43,854 nucleotides of DNA from an uncultured Pelagibacteraceae bacterium (GTDB taxonomy: Bacteria > Pseudomonadota > Alphaproteobacteria > Pelagibacterales > Pelagibacteraceae): positions 5,001 through 48,854 of the forward strand of contig CACCLK010000006.1 of NCBI GenBank assembly GCA_902546795.1. The letters run 5' to 3'. A program made the translations under genes and the position numbers. Below are positions 1-11,655 of this stretch, piece by piece. Under the pieces are notes generated by a model, which worked only from the letters and a program-made list of their open reading frames with translations, did not search any database and had not been told where the DNA came from. Position 1 is the stretch's first letter. Every line of letters begins with the position of its first letter.

Positions 1-916
<916 letters not shown>

Positions 917-1030
917 ATGCACAGAAAATAATTTTCTGTTCAATTAAATTTTTATAAATATTCATCATTTCGAATATTTTTAAGATTGTTCATCTATTCG
1001 AACAATCGGATATAGATATTTACTTACATA

Positions 1031-1050
1031 TTTACAATTTAAAAAAGCTA
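1031..1050 (-). promoter_or_regulatory. Candidate boxA antitermination element in the 16S-23S spacer
   Basis: On the minus strand this reads TAGCTTTTTTAAATTGTAAA. It matches 19 of 20 bases of the element in the 16S leader (2911-2930) and resembles the E. coli boxA core GCTCTTTAACAATT. Its place, just after tRNA-Ala and before 23S, is where spacer boxA copies occur in E. coli. In that system boxA binds NusB-NusE to protect rRNA transcription from Rho. The assignment here is by sequence likeness, position and duplication only. Confidence 0.55.
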
Positions 1051-1063
1051 ATTAAAGTTTCTA

Positions 1064-1139
1064 TGGTGGAGGATAGCGGGATCGAACCGCTGACCTCCTG
1101 AATGCAAATCAGGCGCTCTCCCAGCTGAGCTAATCCCCC
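1064..1139 (-). tRNA. tRNA-Ala (anticodon TGC)
   Basis: A 76-base cloverleaf on the minus strand with acceptor GGGGGAT paired to ATCCTCC, D-arm GCTC/GAGC, anticodon loop TTTGCAT and a standard TTCGATC T-loop. The 3' CCA is encoded. It lies 6 bases after tRNA-Ile, the usual Ile-Ala pair of the bacterial 16S-23S spacer, and would be cut from the rRNA transcript. Confidence 0.97.
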
Positions 1140-1145
1140 ATGAAA

Positions 1146-1222
<77 letters not shown>

Positions 1223-1250
1223 CTAGCATTAGTGAGACACTTTAATAATG

Positions 1251-1273
1251 TTAAGAAGAGAAATGAGGACGGT
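1251..1273 (-). other. 3' arm of the 16S pre-rRNA processing stem
   Basis: This spacer segment is the inverted partner of the leader segment at 2887-2908: 20 of 22 positions are complementary. In the transcript the two arms would close a long stem bringing the two ends of 16S together, as in the RNase III processing stalk of E. coli. The complementarity is seen directly; the RNase III role is inferred. Confidence 0.75.
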
Positions 1274-1293
1274 CACATTAACTTAATTTTTTT

Positions 1294-1316
1294 TGACCAA
1301 ATGAAATTTTTGGTCA
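1294..1316 (-). other. Short hairpin just 3' of 16S
   Basis: An inverted repeat (TGACCAAA at 1294-1301, TTTGGTCA at 1309-1316; 8 bp stem, 7-base loop) starts about 8 bases past the 16S 3' end, between 16S and the processing-stem arm. It may be part of the 16S maturation structure. It lacks a following U-run in the transcript, so it is not an obvious terminator. Confidence 0.5.
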
Positions 1317-1323
1317 TCCTTAG

Positions 1324-2798
<1,475 letters not shown>

Positions 2799-2886
2799 AA
2801 TAACGGCGCACACTAGCTTTATAACTTTGAGGTAAATCAAAGTTATTTTTCGTTAAAGTGTGTACGACAATTTCTTTATTAACCTA

Positions 2887-2908
2887 ACCGTCCACACTTC
2901 TCTTCTTA
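2887..2908 (-). other. 5' arm of the 16S pre-rRNA processing stem
   Basis: This segment lies in the 16S leader about 90 bases upstream of the mature 5' end. It is complementary at 20 of 22 positions to 1251-1273 beyond the 16S 3' end. The pair would form the stalk cut during 16S maturation. It sits directly downstream of the leader boxA-like element, the same order as in other bacterial rrn leaders. Confidence 0.75.
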
Positions 2909-2910
2909 AA

Positions 2911-2930
2911 TTTACAATTTAAAACAGCTA
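2911..2930 (-). promoter_or_regulatory. Candidate boxA antitermination element in the 16S leader
   Basis: On the minus strand this reads TAGCTGTTTTAAATTGTAAA, a near-copy of the spacer element at 1031-1050 and similar to E. coli boxA. It lies between the candidate promoter (2999-3026) and the processing-stem arm (2887-2908). The NusB-NusE binding role is inferred from known rrn leaders. Confidence 0.55.
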
Positions 2931-2998
2931 TGATTTTTGGTAAAAATCTAAACACACCCCTGGTTGTGATAAAAATCTTCAAATAGAGGTGAGCGCTC

Positions 2999-3026
2999 GT
3001 TATAGTATAAAATTAGGATAAATCAA
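2999..3026 (-). promoter_or_regulatory. Candidate rRNA operon promoter
   Basis: On the minus strand a -35-like TTGATT (3021-3026) and a -10-like TATAAC (2999-3004) are spaced 16 bases apart. The start point would fall near the palindrome GAGCGCTC (2991-2998), giving a leader of about 195 bases. The rest of the gene-free stretch 2799-3114 holds a short hairpin at 2932-2948, an inverted repeat at 2821-2846, and the paired segment 3037-3072 on the peptidase side. I saw no gene in it. Confidence 0.4.
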
Positions 3027-3114
3027 GGTGTATATTGGTTAAAAAACCCATTAATTTAGGGCAAATTTAACCGAATGATTGCAAATCTAAATCTATTTTA
3101 TTAATAAGTTAGAT

Positions 3115-4437
3115 ATGAAGTTTTTCAATCTAAAGAGGAACGCACTTAGCTATACAAAAACGGGGGTATTATCTGAAAAAGCGAGTACTCCAGCAAAGTA
3201 TTATCTCATTTTGTACGCAGCGCTAATTGCCTCATTTTTTTTATCAACAATAATGCTCTCGATCGGTGACAAGCAGATTGCGGTTAATAAGAAATCTGTA
3301 GAAAGGGGCAAAATATTAAAGGAAAAATTTCTCAGCAATCTTAGAAGTCCATATTTAGATTTCAAATATGTTATTGAAAATAACGATAGCATCCAAGGTA
3401 TACTGAAAAAATTTAATATTCGAAATGATGAGATAAATGTAATTATAGATAAACTAAAAGAAAAAAAATTAACAAACATCTACACTGGAAGAGAATTATA
3501 TTTAATAGCAAAAAAAGATGATACCCGAAACAATAGTTTGGTTAGTTTAAATTTACCGATTAGTAATACTTTATCTATAGAGATAAAAAGAAATAAAAAT
3601 GATTTTGTTGTAGAAGAAAAAATTCTAAAACTCACTAAAAAAGAAGTTATAAAATCTGGTGAAATAAAAGAAAGCCTTTACAGCGCAGCAGTTAAAGCCG
3701 GGATTGAACCAAATATTATTATTGAATTTGCAAGAATTTACGGTTTTGAAATCGATTTTCAAAGAGACATAAGAAAAGGTGATATATTTGAAATATATTA
3801 TGAAAAATTTGTTGATCACAGGAATGAAGTTAAAGACACTGGAAAAATAATTTACGCATCAATGTATGTAAATAACAGAGAAATTAATTTATATAACTTT
3901 AATTGGGATAAGGAGTCTGGTTTTTATGATTTGAATGGAAAAAGTATTGTAAAATCTTTGATGAAAACACCAATTAATGGAGCAAGATTATCTTCATCTT
4001 ATGGAATGAGAAAACATCCTATACTAGGATTTAATAAAATGCATAGAGGAACAGATTTTGCAGCACCTACTGGCACACCGATAATGGCCTCTGGTTCGGG
4101 AACTGTAACTAGAGCAAGATGGTGTGGTGGTGGAGGAAACTGTGTAAAGATTAGACACAACTCTACCTATGAAACAATTTATGCGCACATGTCAAAATTT
4201 GCCAAAGGAGTTAAAGAGGGAAGAAAAGTTAAACAAGGCCAGATAATTGGATACGTAGGCTCAACGGGCTTGTCTACTGGACCACATCTTCATTACGAGG
4301 TTCATGTAAATAAAAAAAGTGTAAATTCTCAAACACTGAGATTACCATCAGGAAAAATATTAAGAGGTGAAGCTAGGAAAGAGTTTGAAATAGAAAGAAT
4401 AAAGATTGATCTTAAGCTCGCTGAATTAAAAAATTAA
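3115..4437 (+). CDS. M23 family metallopeptidase, membrane-anchored
   Basis: A 440-residue predicted peptidoglycan endopeptidase. Residues about 28-48 form a hydrophobic membrane anchor. A LysM/OapA-like middle region (about 85-140) is followed by a C-terminal M23 (LytM) domain at about 285-410. The zinc and catalytic motifs are intact: HRGTD (H310, D314), YAHM (H358) and HLHYE (H391, H393). The protein would act in the periplasm, cutting cell-wall cross-links during growth or division. It diverges from the rRNA operon and ends 1 base before the convergent DUF4167 gene. The substrate bond is not determined by sequence. Confidence 0.9.
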   Translation: MKFFNLKRNALSYTKTGVLSEKASTPAKYYLILYAALIASFFLSTIMLSIGDKQIAVNKKSVERGKILKEKFLSNLRSPYLDFKYVIENNDSIQGILKKFNIRNDEINVIIDKLKEKKLTNIYTGRELYLIAKKDDTRNNSLVSLNLPISNTLSIEIKRNKNDFVVEEKILKLTKKEVIKSGEIKESLYSAAVKAGIEPNIIIEFARIYGFEIDFQRDIRKGDIFEIYYEKFVDHRNEVKDTGKIIYASMYVNNREINLYNFNWDKESGFYDLNGKSIVKSLMKTPINGARLSSSYGMRKHPILGFNKMHRGTDFAAPTGTPIMASGSGTVTRARWCGGGGNCVKIRHNSTYETIYAHMSKFAKGVKEGRKVKQGQIIGYVGSTGLSTGPHLHYEVHVNKKSVNSQTLRLPSGKILRGEARKEFEIERIKIDLKLAELKN

Positions 4438-4438
4438 A

Positions 4439-4807
4439 TTAAATTTTATCTGAGTTTGTTTTTGAAATAGACTGAATAGTCTCTTCGTTTTTATCATTTA
4501 AACTTGGTTTGTGATTTTTTGAATTTAATTCAGCTAATCTTCTAGAAAAATGATCAGCGTGTTGCAAATAATTTTGAACTAGAATTGGATCACCGCTACT
4601 TTGAGCGTCTTTGGCTAATTGTTGAAATTTTTGTATTACTTTTTCCACGGCCAAAGGATTTGACATTGATCCATTTCTAGCGAAATTTAAGTTACCATTG
4701 CTTCCAGGGCTAAACTGGTTTGATTGGCTTGTATGAGAGCCTCCATTTCTTCTCCTAAAATTGTTTTTGGTTCTTCCTCTAAATGGCCTGCGTCTGTTAT
4801 TATTCAT
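4439..4807 (-). CDS. DUF4167 domain protein
   Basis: 122 residues. The N-terminus is rich in Arg, Asn and Gly (RRRPFRGRTKNNFRRR), suggesting nucleic-acid contact. The central DUF4167 signature runs about 50-95, including AKDAQSSGDPILVQNYLQHA. This family is typical of Alphaproteobacteria and often sits after prmC, as here. The function is not established; RNA or ribosome association is only a guess from the basic tail and the translation-gene neighbours. It is the last gene of the lysC-to-DUF4167 run. Confidence 0.88.
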   Translation of the reverse strand: MNNNRRRPFRGRTKNNFRRRNGGSHTSQSNQFSPGSNGNLNFARNGSMSNPLAVEKVIQKFQQLAKDAQSSGDPILVQNYLQHADHFSRRLAELNSKNHKPSLNDKNEETIQSISKTNSDKI

Positions 4808-4827
4808 AATTATTTTTTAAAAATTAA

Positions 4828-5673
4828 TTAAAAGTTCAAAATTGACAAAATACATCTAATATTACTTTGGTAATCTTTAATCAAAAATTTTTCTCTAAAC
4901 TTGTTATTTCTTAATATTTGTGAAACTTTTTTATCTTGCCCTTTTCCAATTTCAATAGCAAGTAAACCTTTATTTTTTAAAATTGTTCTCGATTTGTAGA
5001 TAACTTTTTTAATAACGTCAAGACCATCGTTTCCACCATCTAAAGCTGATTTTGGCTCATAGTATTTAATATCTTCCATTAAATTTTTAATTTGATTTCT
5101 CTCTATATAGGGAGGATTTGAAACAATAATGTCAAATTTTGTATCATTATAATCATCTATTGACCTATTAACTAATCTTAATCGATTTGATAATTTACTC
5201 TTAATTAAATTAATTTTCGCTACTGATAAAGCTCTAGAATTAATATCCAAGCCGACACCTTTAGATTTTTTTAATTCTTTCAGAAGAGAAATTATAATAC
5301 AACCTGAGCCTGTTCCAATATCTAAAATTCTCAGAATTTTGTCTTTTGAATAATTTATTATTTTTTCTACCATCAACTCTGTTTCCGGTCTGGGAATAAG
5401 TGTATTCTTATTGACAAAAAAATTGTCATTCCAAAACTCCTTTTTATTTAAAACGTAAGCAATTGGCTCTTTTTTTAATCTTCGATTTATAAGATGATAA
5501 AATCTTTCAGCTTCATCATTTGAAACATAAATTTTTTTTTCTAAAATTAGATCTTCTTTTTGAATATTGAGTATATTCGACAGAATTATTTCAGCATCTA
5601 AAACAGAGCTAGAAATATTCCCCTTTTTAAGTTTTTGTATCCCCGTATCCAATATTTTATGAATTGAGTTCAT
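4828..5673 (-). CDS. prmC: Release factor glutamine methyltransferase
   Basis: 281 residues. PrmC (HemK) methylates the Gln of the GGQ motif of release factors RF1 and RF2, using S-adenosylmethionine. A PrmC N-terminal helical domain is followed by a Rossmann methyltransferase fold with motif I DIGTGSGC (118-125) and the substrate-binding NPPY (186-189). Its ATG overlaps the prfA stop as ATGA, so enzyme and substrate are probably translationally coupled. Confidence 0.95.
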   Translation of the reverse strand: MNSIHKILDTGIQKLKKGNISSSVLDAEIILSNILNIQKEDLILEKKIYVSNDEAERFYHLINRRLKKEPIAYVLNKKEFWNDNFFVNKNTLIPRPETELMVEKIINYSKDKILRILDIGTGSGCIIISLLKELKKSKGVGLDINSRALSVAKINLIKSKLSNRLRLVNRSIDDYNDTKFDIIVSNPPYIERNQIKNLMEDIKYYEPKSALDGGNDGLDVIKKVIYKSRTILKNKGLLAIEIGKGQDKKVSQILRNNKFREKFLIKDYQSNIRCILSILNF

Positions 5674-6743
5674 TTCAGGCTTTGTAATTTTAAATCTTGC
5701 TCCTTAAGTCTAAGTCCTTCGTTCATTTCCTCGTGAATTTCCCCACTTAAAAATTCGTCTAATTTATGAAGTGTCAAATTAATCCTGTGATCAGTTACTC
5801 TTCCTTGTGGAAAGTTATATGTTCTTATTCTCTCAGACCTGTCTCCTGTTCCAATCTGATTTTTTCTGTTCTTGGATCTTTCTTGATCTTTTTTCCTTTT
5901 TTCGCTCTCGTAAACTCTCGCTCTTAAAATTTTGAGAGCTTTAGCCTTATTCTTATGTTGGGATTTCTCATCTTGCTGGCTTACAACCACTCCTGATGGC
6001 AAGTGTGTAATTCTAACAGCACTGTCAGTTGTGTTAACTGATTGCCCGCCAGGTCCGCCTGCTCTGAAAACATCAACTCGCAAGTCGCTCTCTTTAATCT
6101 CTATATCGACTTCTTCAGCCTCAGGCAGAACTGCAACGGTTGCAGCAGAGGTATGAACCCTGCCTTGTGTTTCAGTGTCAGGAACTCTTTGAACTCTATG
6201 AACACCAGACTCATATTTTAAATAAGAATAAATATTATTGCCAGTTACTGAAAATATTACCTCTTTAAAGCCTCCAGCATCACTTTTTGAAATATTAATT
6301 ATTTCTACTAACCATTTTTTTTTTGAGCACACTTTTTCGTACATTTTAAATAAGTCTGCACAAAAGAGAGTTGCCTCGAGACCACCAGTACCAGCTCTGA
6401 TCTCAACAATTGCATTTTTTTGATCATCTGAGTCTTTGGGTAATAGAAATATTTTAAGCCTATTTTCTTGCTCATTATTAGAAATTAATAAACTCTCAAG
6501 TTCTTTTTTTGCGAGAGTTCGCATATCATCATCGCTTTTATTATCGTTTATAATTGCTTCGAGCTCCCTTTTTTCACTCTCAAATTTAAGATATTTTTTT
6601 GCGTGCTCAATTATTTGGTTTAATTCTGAGTATTCTTTTGATTTATTTGAATATAGTTTTGGATCTAAAGAGCCCGAAGCGAGTTCTTTTTCAATTGATT
6701 CATGTTTTAGAATAATGGATTTAATTTTCTCTTTTGGTAACAT
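5670..6743 (-). CDS. prfA: Peptide chain release factor 1
   Basis: 357 residues. RF1 reads UAA and UAG stop codons and triggers peptide release. The tripeptide anticodon PDT falls at 188-190 and GGQ at 232-234, the positions expected from E. coli RF1. The segment [17 protein letters not shown] is RF1-type rather than RF2-type. I chose the ATG at 6743 (MLPKEK) because it gives the family length; an upstream in-frame TTG at 6776 would add 11 basic residues and deepen the overlap with ispG. At 6743 the overlap with ispG is 23 bases. Confidence 0.95.
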   Translation of the reverse strand: MLPKEKIKSIILKHESIEKELASGSLDPKLYSNKSKEYSELNQIIEHAKKYLKFESEKRELEAIINDNKSDDDMRTLAKKELESLLISNNEQENRLKIFLLPKDSDDQKNAIVEIRAGTGGLEATLFCADLFKMYEKVCSKKKWLVEIINISKSDAGGFKEVIFSVTGNNIYSYLKYESGVHRVQRVPDTETQGRVHTSAATVAVLPEAEEVDIEIKESDLRVDVFRAGGPGGQSVNTTDSAVRITHLPSGVVVSQQDEKSQHKNKAKALKILRARVYESEKRKKDQERSKNRKNQIGTGDRSERIRTYNFPQGRVTDHRINLTLHKLDEFLSGEIHEEMNEGLRLKEQDLKLQSLK

Positions 6744-7839
6744 CTTTTTTATTTTTCTCTTGAACTTTTGCTTCAACTAATTCTACAACTTTGTTAATAA
6801 TATTTTTACTTGCAATTTTTTGATGGGGCACACCGGAAAGATAGAGAAGATTGCTGTCTTGACCGCCACCAGTTAAGCCAATCTCTGTTTGAGCAGCTTC
6901 ACCAGGTCCGTTAACAACACAACCTATTATGGATAAAGTTATAGGTGTTTTTATATGAGAAAGTTTTTTTTCTAAAATCTTAACAGTATCAATTACAGGG
7001 AATGCTTGCCTTGCACATGAAGGGCATGAAATAATTTTTACTCCTCTAGATCTAATGTTAAGAGATTTTAGTATTTCAAATCCAGCTTTGACTTCCTCGA
7101 TAGGTTCAGCAGATAGTGACACTCTTATTGTATCACCTATACCTTTCATAAGTAATTGACCAATTCCTATTGAAGATTTAATACTCCCCGAAAATAGCGA
7201 GCCTGCTTCAGTGACTCCTAAATGTAATGGATAGTCACAAACTTCTGAGAGTTTTTCATAGGACTTGATTGACAAAAATACGTCAGAGGATTTCACACTG
7301 ATTTTAAAATTAAAAAAATCATTGTCTTCTAAGAGTTTAACATTATACATTGCGCTCTCAACCAGAGCTTCTGGGCAGGGTTCCTTATATTTTTCCAATA
7401 AACTTTTATCCAAAGATCCTGCGTTTACTCCAACTCTTATCGAACAATTGTTTGATTTTGCAGCCTTAATCACCTCGACTATTCTATCTTTCGATCCAAT
7501 ATTTCCAGGATTTATTCTGAGGCAGGCTGCGCCATTATCTGCGGCCTCTAAAGCTCTTTGGTGATGAAAATGGATATCAGCAACAATGGGGACGGTTACT
7601 TGTTTTACAATTTCTTTCAATGCCGTAGTTGAAGATTGGTCTGGGCAAGATACTCTAACGATTTCTGCTCCTGCATCCGCGAGTGAATTAACTTGTTCGA
7701 TAGTTTTTTTAGTATCAGTAGTAATAGTATTTGTCATTGATTGCACAGACACCGGCGAGCCACCTCCGACAGGTATTTTTCCAACATAAATTTTTTTTGT
7801 TTTTTTTCTTTTTATTGTTCTATATGGACGTATTTCCAT
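6721..7839 (-). CDS. ispG: 4-hydroxy-3-methylbut-2-enyl diphosphate synthase
   Basis: 372 residues. IspG (GcpE) carries out the penultimate step of the MEP isoprenoid pathway with a [4Fe-4S] cluster. A TIM-barrel N-terminal part is followed by the cluster domain with C272, C275 (SCPSC) and C307 (GCVVNGPGE), plus E314. The last 15 or so residues are basic and lie in the overlap with prfA. It starts 4 bases after lysC. In many relatives a ptsP gene occupies this slot between lysC and prfA. Confidence 0.95.
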   Translation of the reverse strand: MEIRPYRTIKRKKTKKIYVGKIPVGGGSPVSVQSMTNTITTDTKKTIEQVNSLADAGAEIVRVSCPDQSSTTALKEIVKQVTVPIVADIHFHHQRALEAADNGAACLRINPGNIGSKDRIVEVIKAAKSNNCSIRVGVNAGSLDKSLLEKYKEPCPEALVESAMYNVKLLEDNDFFNFKISVKSSDVFLSIKSYEKLSEVCDYPLHLGVTEAGSLFSGSIKSSIGIGQLLMKGIGDTIRVSLSAEPIEEVKAGFEILKSLNIRSRGVKIISCPSCARQAFPVIDTVKILEKKLSHIKTPITLSIIGCVVNGPGEAAQTEIGLTGGGQDSNLLYLSGVPHQKIASKNIINKVVELVEAKVQEKNKKDVTKREN

Positions 7840-7843
7840 AATT

Positions 7844-9055
7844 TTAATCTAGTTCAAAAATATTGTGAAGTTTTTTTACAGCTTTTAAAGTATCTTTTTC
7901 CTCTAAAATAACTGATATTTTAATTTCAGAAGTTGAAATTGCTAGAATGTTTATTTTCTCATCTGCCAAAGCTCTAAACATTTTATATGTTACACCAGGT
8001 GTGGTCACCATTCCAGCACCAACAATTGAAACTTTAGATAAATTAGTCCTGTGACTTAACTCTTTAACATGAACTTTTTTGTTGTTTTTTATTATATTTA
8101 ATGACTCTTCTAAATCTTCTCTTTTAACAGTAAATGTAAGATCAGTTGTTTTACTATCTGAAGATACATTTTGTATTACCATGTCAACATTTATTCTTGC
8201 ATTGCCCAAGGGCTCAAAAATTTCAGCTGCTATACCGGGTTTATCTTGTACACCTAGTAAGGTAATTTTGGCATCATTTTTTGAATATGCGACGCCAGTT
8301 ACTACTTTTGAATAGTCTATATTTTTTTCAGTGAAAATTTTTGTTCCTTCTCTGTTTGTGAATGTCGACTTCACATGTAGTGGTATTGAATACATCATTG
8401 CAGTTTGGACAGCTGAAGATTGCATTACTTTGGCTCCTAAAGATGAGAGTTCTAACATTTCTTCGTATGAAATTTTATCAATTTTTTTAGCAACTGGAAT
8501 TTTATTTGGGTCTGAAGAATAGACTCCATCGACATCGGTATATATTTCACAACTATCTGTATTAAGTAATTTAGCAACTGCAACCGCAGTAGCGTCAGAA
8601 CCACCTCTCCCTATTGACGTTAAATCACCTATTTTAGATATACCTTGAAATCCAGGTATAATAACTATTTCTCCGTTATTAAGATACTCGTTTATTTTAT
8701 CTGTGCTCATATTTATTATTCTTGAATTATTGTGCTTTCCTTCTGTTAATATTGGAATTTGCCAACTCATGAGTGATCTGGATTTTATTCCTAATTTATT
8801 TAGCGCACCGGCTAACAGAGATGCTGTCACCTGCTCACCAGAAGTAACGAGCACATCTAACTCTCTGTCACTAAAATCTTTTGAAATTGATTTTGATAAA
8901 CTTAACAATTCATCAGTTTTTCCTGACATTGCAGACACAATAACTACTAATTTATTACCTTTTTTAGTTTCATCTTGTATCAATTTTGATACACGAATAA
9001 TTCTATCAATTGAACCGACTGATGTTCCGCCAAATTTTAAAACTTTTTTTGCCAT
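7844..9055 (-). CDS. lysC: Aspartate kinase
   Basis: 403 residues. It phosphorylates aspartate, the first step towards lysine, threonine and methionine. The kinase domain has KFGGTSVGS (7-15) and the substrate segment [12 protein letters not shown]. Two C-terminal ACT domains (about 265-400) are the usual allosteric sites. It is monofunctional, with no homoserine dehydrogenase fused. It is the first gene of the minus-strand run and diverges from ubiG across 63 bases that must hold both promoters. dapD and dapE of the same pathway lie at 25877-27868. Confidence 0.95.
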   Translation of the reverse strand: MAKKVLKFGGTSVGSIDRIIRVSKLIQDETKKGNKLVVIVSAMSGKTDELLSLSKSISKDFSDRELDVLVTSGEQVTASLLAGALNKLGIKSRSLMSWQIPILTEGKHNNSRIINMSTDKINEYLNNGEIVIIPGFQGISKIGDLTSIGRGGSDATAVAVAKLLNTDSCEIYTDVDGVYSSDPNKIPVAKKIDKISYEEMLELSSLGAKVMQSSAVQTAMMYSIPLHVKSTFTNREGTKIFTEKNIDYSKVVTGVAYSKNDAKITLLGVQDKPGIAAEIFEPLGNARINVDMVIQNVSSDSKTTDLTFTVKREDLEESLNIIKNNKKVHVKELSHRTNLSKVSIVGAGMVTTPGVTYKMFRALADEKINILAISTSEIKISVILEEKDTLKAVKKLHNIFELD

Positions 9056-9118
9056 AACTTACAAATAGTATAATATTATTCTCGTCAAAATTAAGATAAT
9101 AAAATATAAAAGATTAAT

Positions 9119-9844
9119 ATGAGTACAATAAATAATGAAGAAATTCAAAAGTTTTCAAAACTAGCTGATGAATGGTGGGATGTAAACGGTAAATTTAAAC
9201 CATTACATATGTTTAATCCTACGAGAATAGATTATATTCTTGAAGAGTGCTCAAAGCACTTTAATTTTAACAGAGATCAAAAATTTCCTCTTAAAGGTTT
9301 AAAAATTCTGGACATCGGGTGTGGTGGAGGTTTGATTAGTGAACCAATGTGTAGACTTGGGGCTACGGTAACTGGAATTGACGCATCTGAAAAAAATATT
9401 TCTGTAGCAAAAATTCATGCAGAAAAAAACGGGCTAGAAATTGATTATCTAAATAAATCTCCTGAACAAATGACTGAAGATTTAAAATTTGATATAATTT
9501 TAAATTTAGAAGTTGTGGAGCATGTTGAGGATTTAGATTTATATCTTAAATCTTGTTCAAATTTACTCATGAGCAAAGGTTTGATTTTTACAGCAACAAT
9601 CAACAGGACACTCACTTCATATATTAAAGCTATAATTGGAGCAGAGTATATCTTAAGATGGCTACCTATTGGTACACACGATTGGAATAAATTTTTAAAA
9701 CCCGAGGAACTTGAAGTAAAATTTTCAAAGCTCAAACTTCATTATAAGGACTCAAAAGGATTAGTATTTAATCCTTTCTTAAAAAAATGGAAAAAATCAA
9801 AAGATATGAATGTTAATTATATTATGGTTTTTACTAAAAATTAA
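9119..9844 (+). CDS. ubiG: Ubiquinone biosynthesis O-methyltransferase
   Basis: 241 residues. UbiG carries out the O-methylation steps of ubiquinone synthesis. The N-terminal EEIQKFSKLADEWWD block is characteristic, and the SAM-binding motif DIGCGGG is at 65-71. The later segment NRTLTSYIKAIIGAEYILRW is typical of the family. Its stop shares the four bases TTAA with the stop of the convergent DUF1178 gene, so there is no spacer between them. Confidence 0.95.
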   Translation: MSTINNEEIQKFSKLADEWWDVNGKFKPLHMFNPTRIDYILEECSKHFNFNRDQKFPLKGLKILDIGCGGGLISEPMCRLGATVTGIDASEKNISVAKIHAEKNGLEIDYLNKSPEQMTEDLKFDIILNLEVVEHVEDLDLYLKSCSNLLMSKGLIFTATINRTLTSYIKAIIGAEYILRWLPIGTHDWNKFLKPEELEVKFSKLKLHYKDSKGLVFNPFLKKWKKSKDMNVNYIMVFTKN

Positions 9845-10263
9845 TTTTCTTTATCTACCCAGGGTATACTCATTAGCTCAATGCCTTCCTCGATTAGCTG
9901 TTCCCTTTCTTTTTTTGTTGTAGATCCATAAATATTTTTTTTTCTTTTCTTATCATAATAAATTTCTCTTGCTTTACTTGCAAAATTGCTACCTACATAT
10001 TCGAAGTTTTTTTCTACATAATTTCTTAATTTTTTAAGATCTCTTTTAAATTTAAGTAATTGATTTTTATCTTTTCTATTTAGCTGAAAAGATTTTTTTG
10101 TTCTTGCGAGACTTGGAGACATTATTGATTTTTTAATTTTTTTTGATTTACAAAAAATACACTCTAACAAGTTTTTTCTTCTTAATTTCTCAAATTCTTT
10201 AGAATCAGAAAACCAGCTTTCAAACTCATGACTATTTTCACAATTTAGATTATATTTAATCAT
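9841..10263 (-). CDS. DUF1178 family protein
   Basis: 140 residues. The opening MIKYNLNCENSHEFESWF, the C35xxC38 pair and the SIMSP segment match the alphaproteobacterial DUF1178 family. C8 with C35 and C38 suggests a small zinc-ribbon-like N-terminus. The C-terminal EEGIELMSIPW is also typical. The function is unknown. The gene stands beside ubiG, as in several relatives, but that does not establish a ubiquinone role. Confidence 0.87.
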   Translation of the reverse strand: MIKYNLNCENSHEFESWFSDSKEFEKLRRKNLLECIFCKSKKIKKSIMSPSLARTKKSFQLNRKDKNQLLKFKRDLKKLRNYVEKNFEYVGSNFASKAREIYYDKKRKKNIYGSTTKKEREQLIEEGIELMSIPWVDKEN

Positions 10264-10306
10264 AGTAAATAAATAATGATTTTAATTTCTTTTTCAATAA
10301 TAAGCT

Positions 10307-11611
10307 TTAATTTCTATAATTAGTATTAATATCAATGTAGTCATGTGTAAAATCGCAAGTGTAACACTCAAATTTATCATTTCCTTGATTTAAATTTATA
10401 TCTAACAAAATAGAGTCCCATTGCATATACTCTTTAAGTTTCTCCTCATCATAACTTTCAGAAATTTTACCATTTTCAGCAACTATAAATTCTCCAAATT
10501 TTATTACAATTTTGTCTTTATCTACTTTTTCTCCTGACTTTCCTACTCCCATTATGATCCTTCCCCAGTTAGGGTCTTCTCCAGCGATAGCAGTTTTAAT
10601 TAGTGGTGAATTCGCGACTGAAAAAGCAATTTTTTTTGCACTTGTAATAGATTTTGCTCCTGAAATTTTTACAGTGACAAATTTTTTTGCTCCTTCTCCA
10701 TCGACTACAATTTGTTGCGCTAAATTAAGACAAATCTTTTTTAAAGCAATTTCAAATTTTTGAATTATTGGGTCTGCCAAACTTCTATTCTGACCAATTT
10801 TTATTTTTTTTGTAGCAAATATTGCAACCATATCATTAGTTGACTGATCATTATCTACAGTTATTGCATTAAAAGAGTTTGCAACTGCTCTTTTTAGAAG
10901 TGATTGCAAAACGTTTGATTGTATATCTGCATCTGTGAAAATAAATGATAACATTGTTGCTAAATTTGGGGCTATCATTCCTGAACCTTTTGCAATCCCA
11001 CCAATTTTTATTATTTTGTTTCCAATTATAATTTCTTCATAAGCAAGCTTAGGTTTAGTGTCTGTGGTCATTATTGCAGATGCAGATTTAAGCCATACAA
11101 GTTTGTTTGTATCATCTCTAAGTTTATCAACTAATTCTTGAACATTTAAGTTAATTTTATCTGTTGGAAAAGGTTCGCCAATAACACCGGTAGATGCAAA
11201 AATAATATCTTTGATTTTTATGGTTTCGTCTATACCTTCTTTTGCCTTGGACTCTCTTAAGGTTAAAATTCTCGATAGGTTTTTAGCTACAGAGTCTAAA
11301 CCTTCAATACCTTGCTTGCCAGTAAAAGCATTAGCATTTTTAGTGTTTATCATTAATGCTTTGATTGATTTTTTATTAGATGATAAATTCCAATGAAGAG
11401 TTTCTGAGGTGATACTATTAGTAGTCGTTACTGTTGCATAATTAGCTGACTCCCTGAAATAGAAAAGTGTCAAATCATCTCTGCCGTTATCATAAAGATC
11501 GGCTGAAATTGATGAAACCTGAAGCCCGTCTATAGGTTTTATTTCTTGAAACTCACCCATTTTTGATACTTTAGGTTTATTGCTTAAAAAATTTTTTAAA
11601 TTTATTGTCAT
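10307..11611 (-). CDS. argJ: Glutamate N-acetyltransferase / N-acetylglutamate synthase
   Basis: 434 residues. ArgJ moves the acetyl group from N-acetylornithine to glutamate, recycling it in arginine synthesis. The proenzyme cleaves itself before the nucleophilic Thr in ATML (A218/T219), which is present in the context KGSGMIAPNLATML. The C-terminal beta-subunit motif DPNWGRI is also seen. Whether it also uses acetyl-CoA (bifunctional form) cannot be told from sequence. It is divergent from secA over 44 bases. argB of the same pathway lies at 24359. Confidence 0.95.
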   Translation of the reverse strand: MTINLKNFLSNKPKVSKMGEFQEIKPIDGLQVSSISADLYDNGRDDLTLFYFRESANYATVTTTNSITSETLHWNLSSNKKSIKALMINTKNANAFTGKQGIEGLDSVAKNLSRILTLRESKAKEGIDETIKIKDIIFASTGVIGEPFPTDKINLNVQELVDKLRDDTNKLVWLKSASAIMTTDTKPKLAYEEIIIGNKIIKIGGIAKGSGMIAPNLATMLSFIFTDADIQSNVLQSLLKRAVANSFNAITVDNDQSTNDMVAIFATKKIKIGQNRSLADPIIQKFEIALKKICLNLAQQIVVDGEGAKKFVTVKISGAKSITSAKKIAFSVANSPLIKTAIAGEDPNWGRIIMGVGKSGEKVDKDKIVIKFGEFIVAENGKISESYDEEKLKEYMQWDSILLDINLNQGNDKFECYTCDFTHDYIDINTNYRN

Positions 11612-11655
11612 AATTACTATTTAATTTAAACTATAAATACATATATAGAACTATA

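Noticed and set aside
6744-6776. Earlier TTG start for prfA
   Set aside because: It adds 11 basic residues beyond the normal RF1 start; the ATG at 6743 puts PDT and GGQ at the expected positions.
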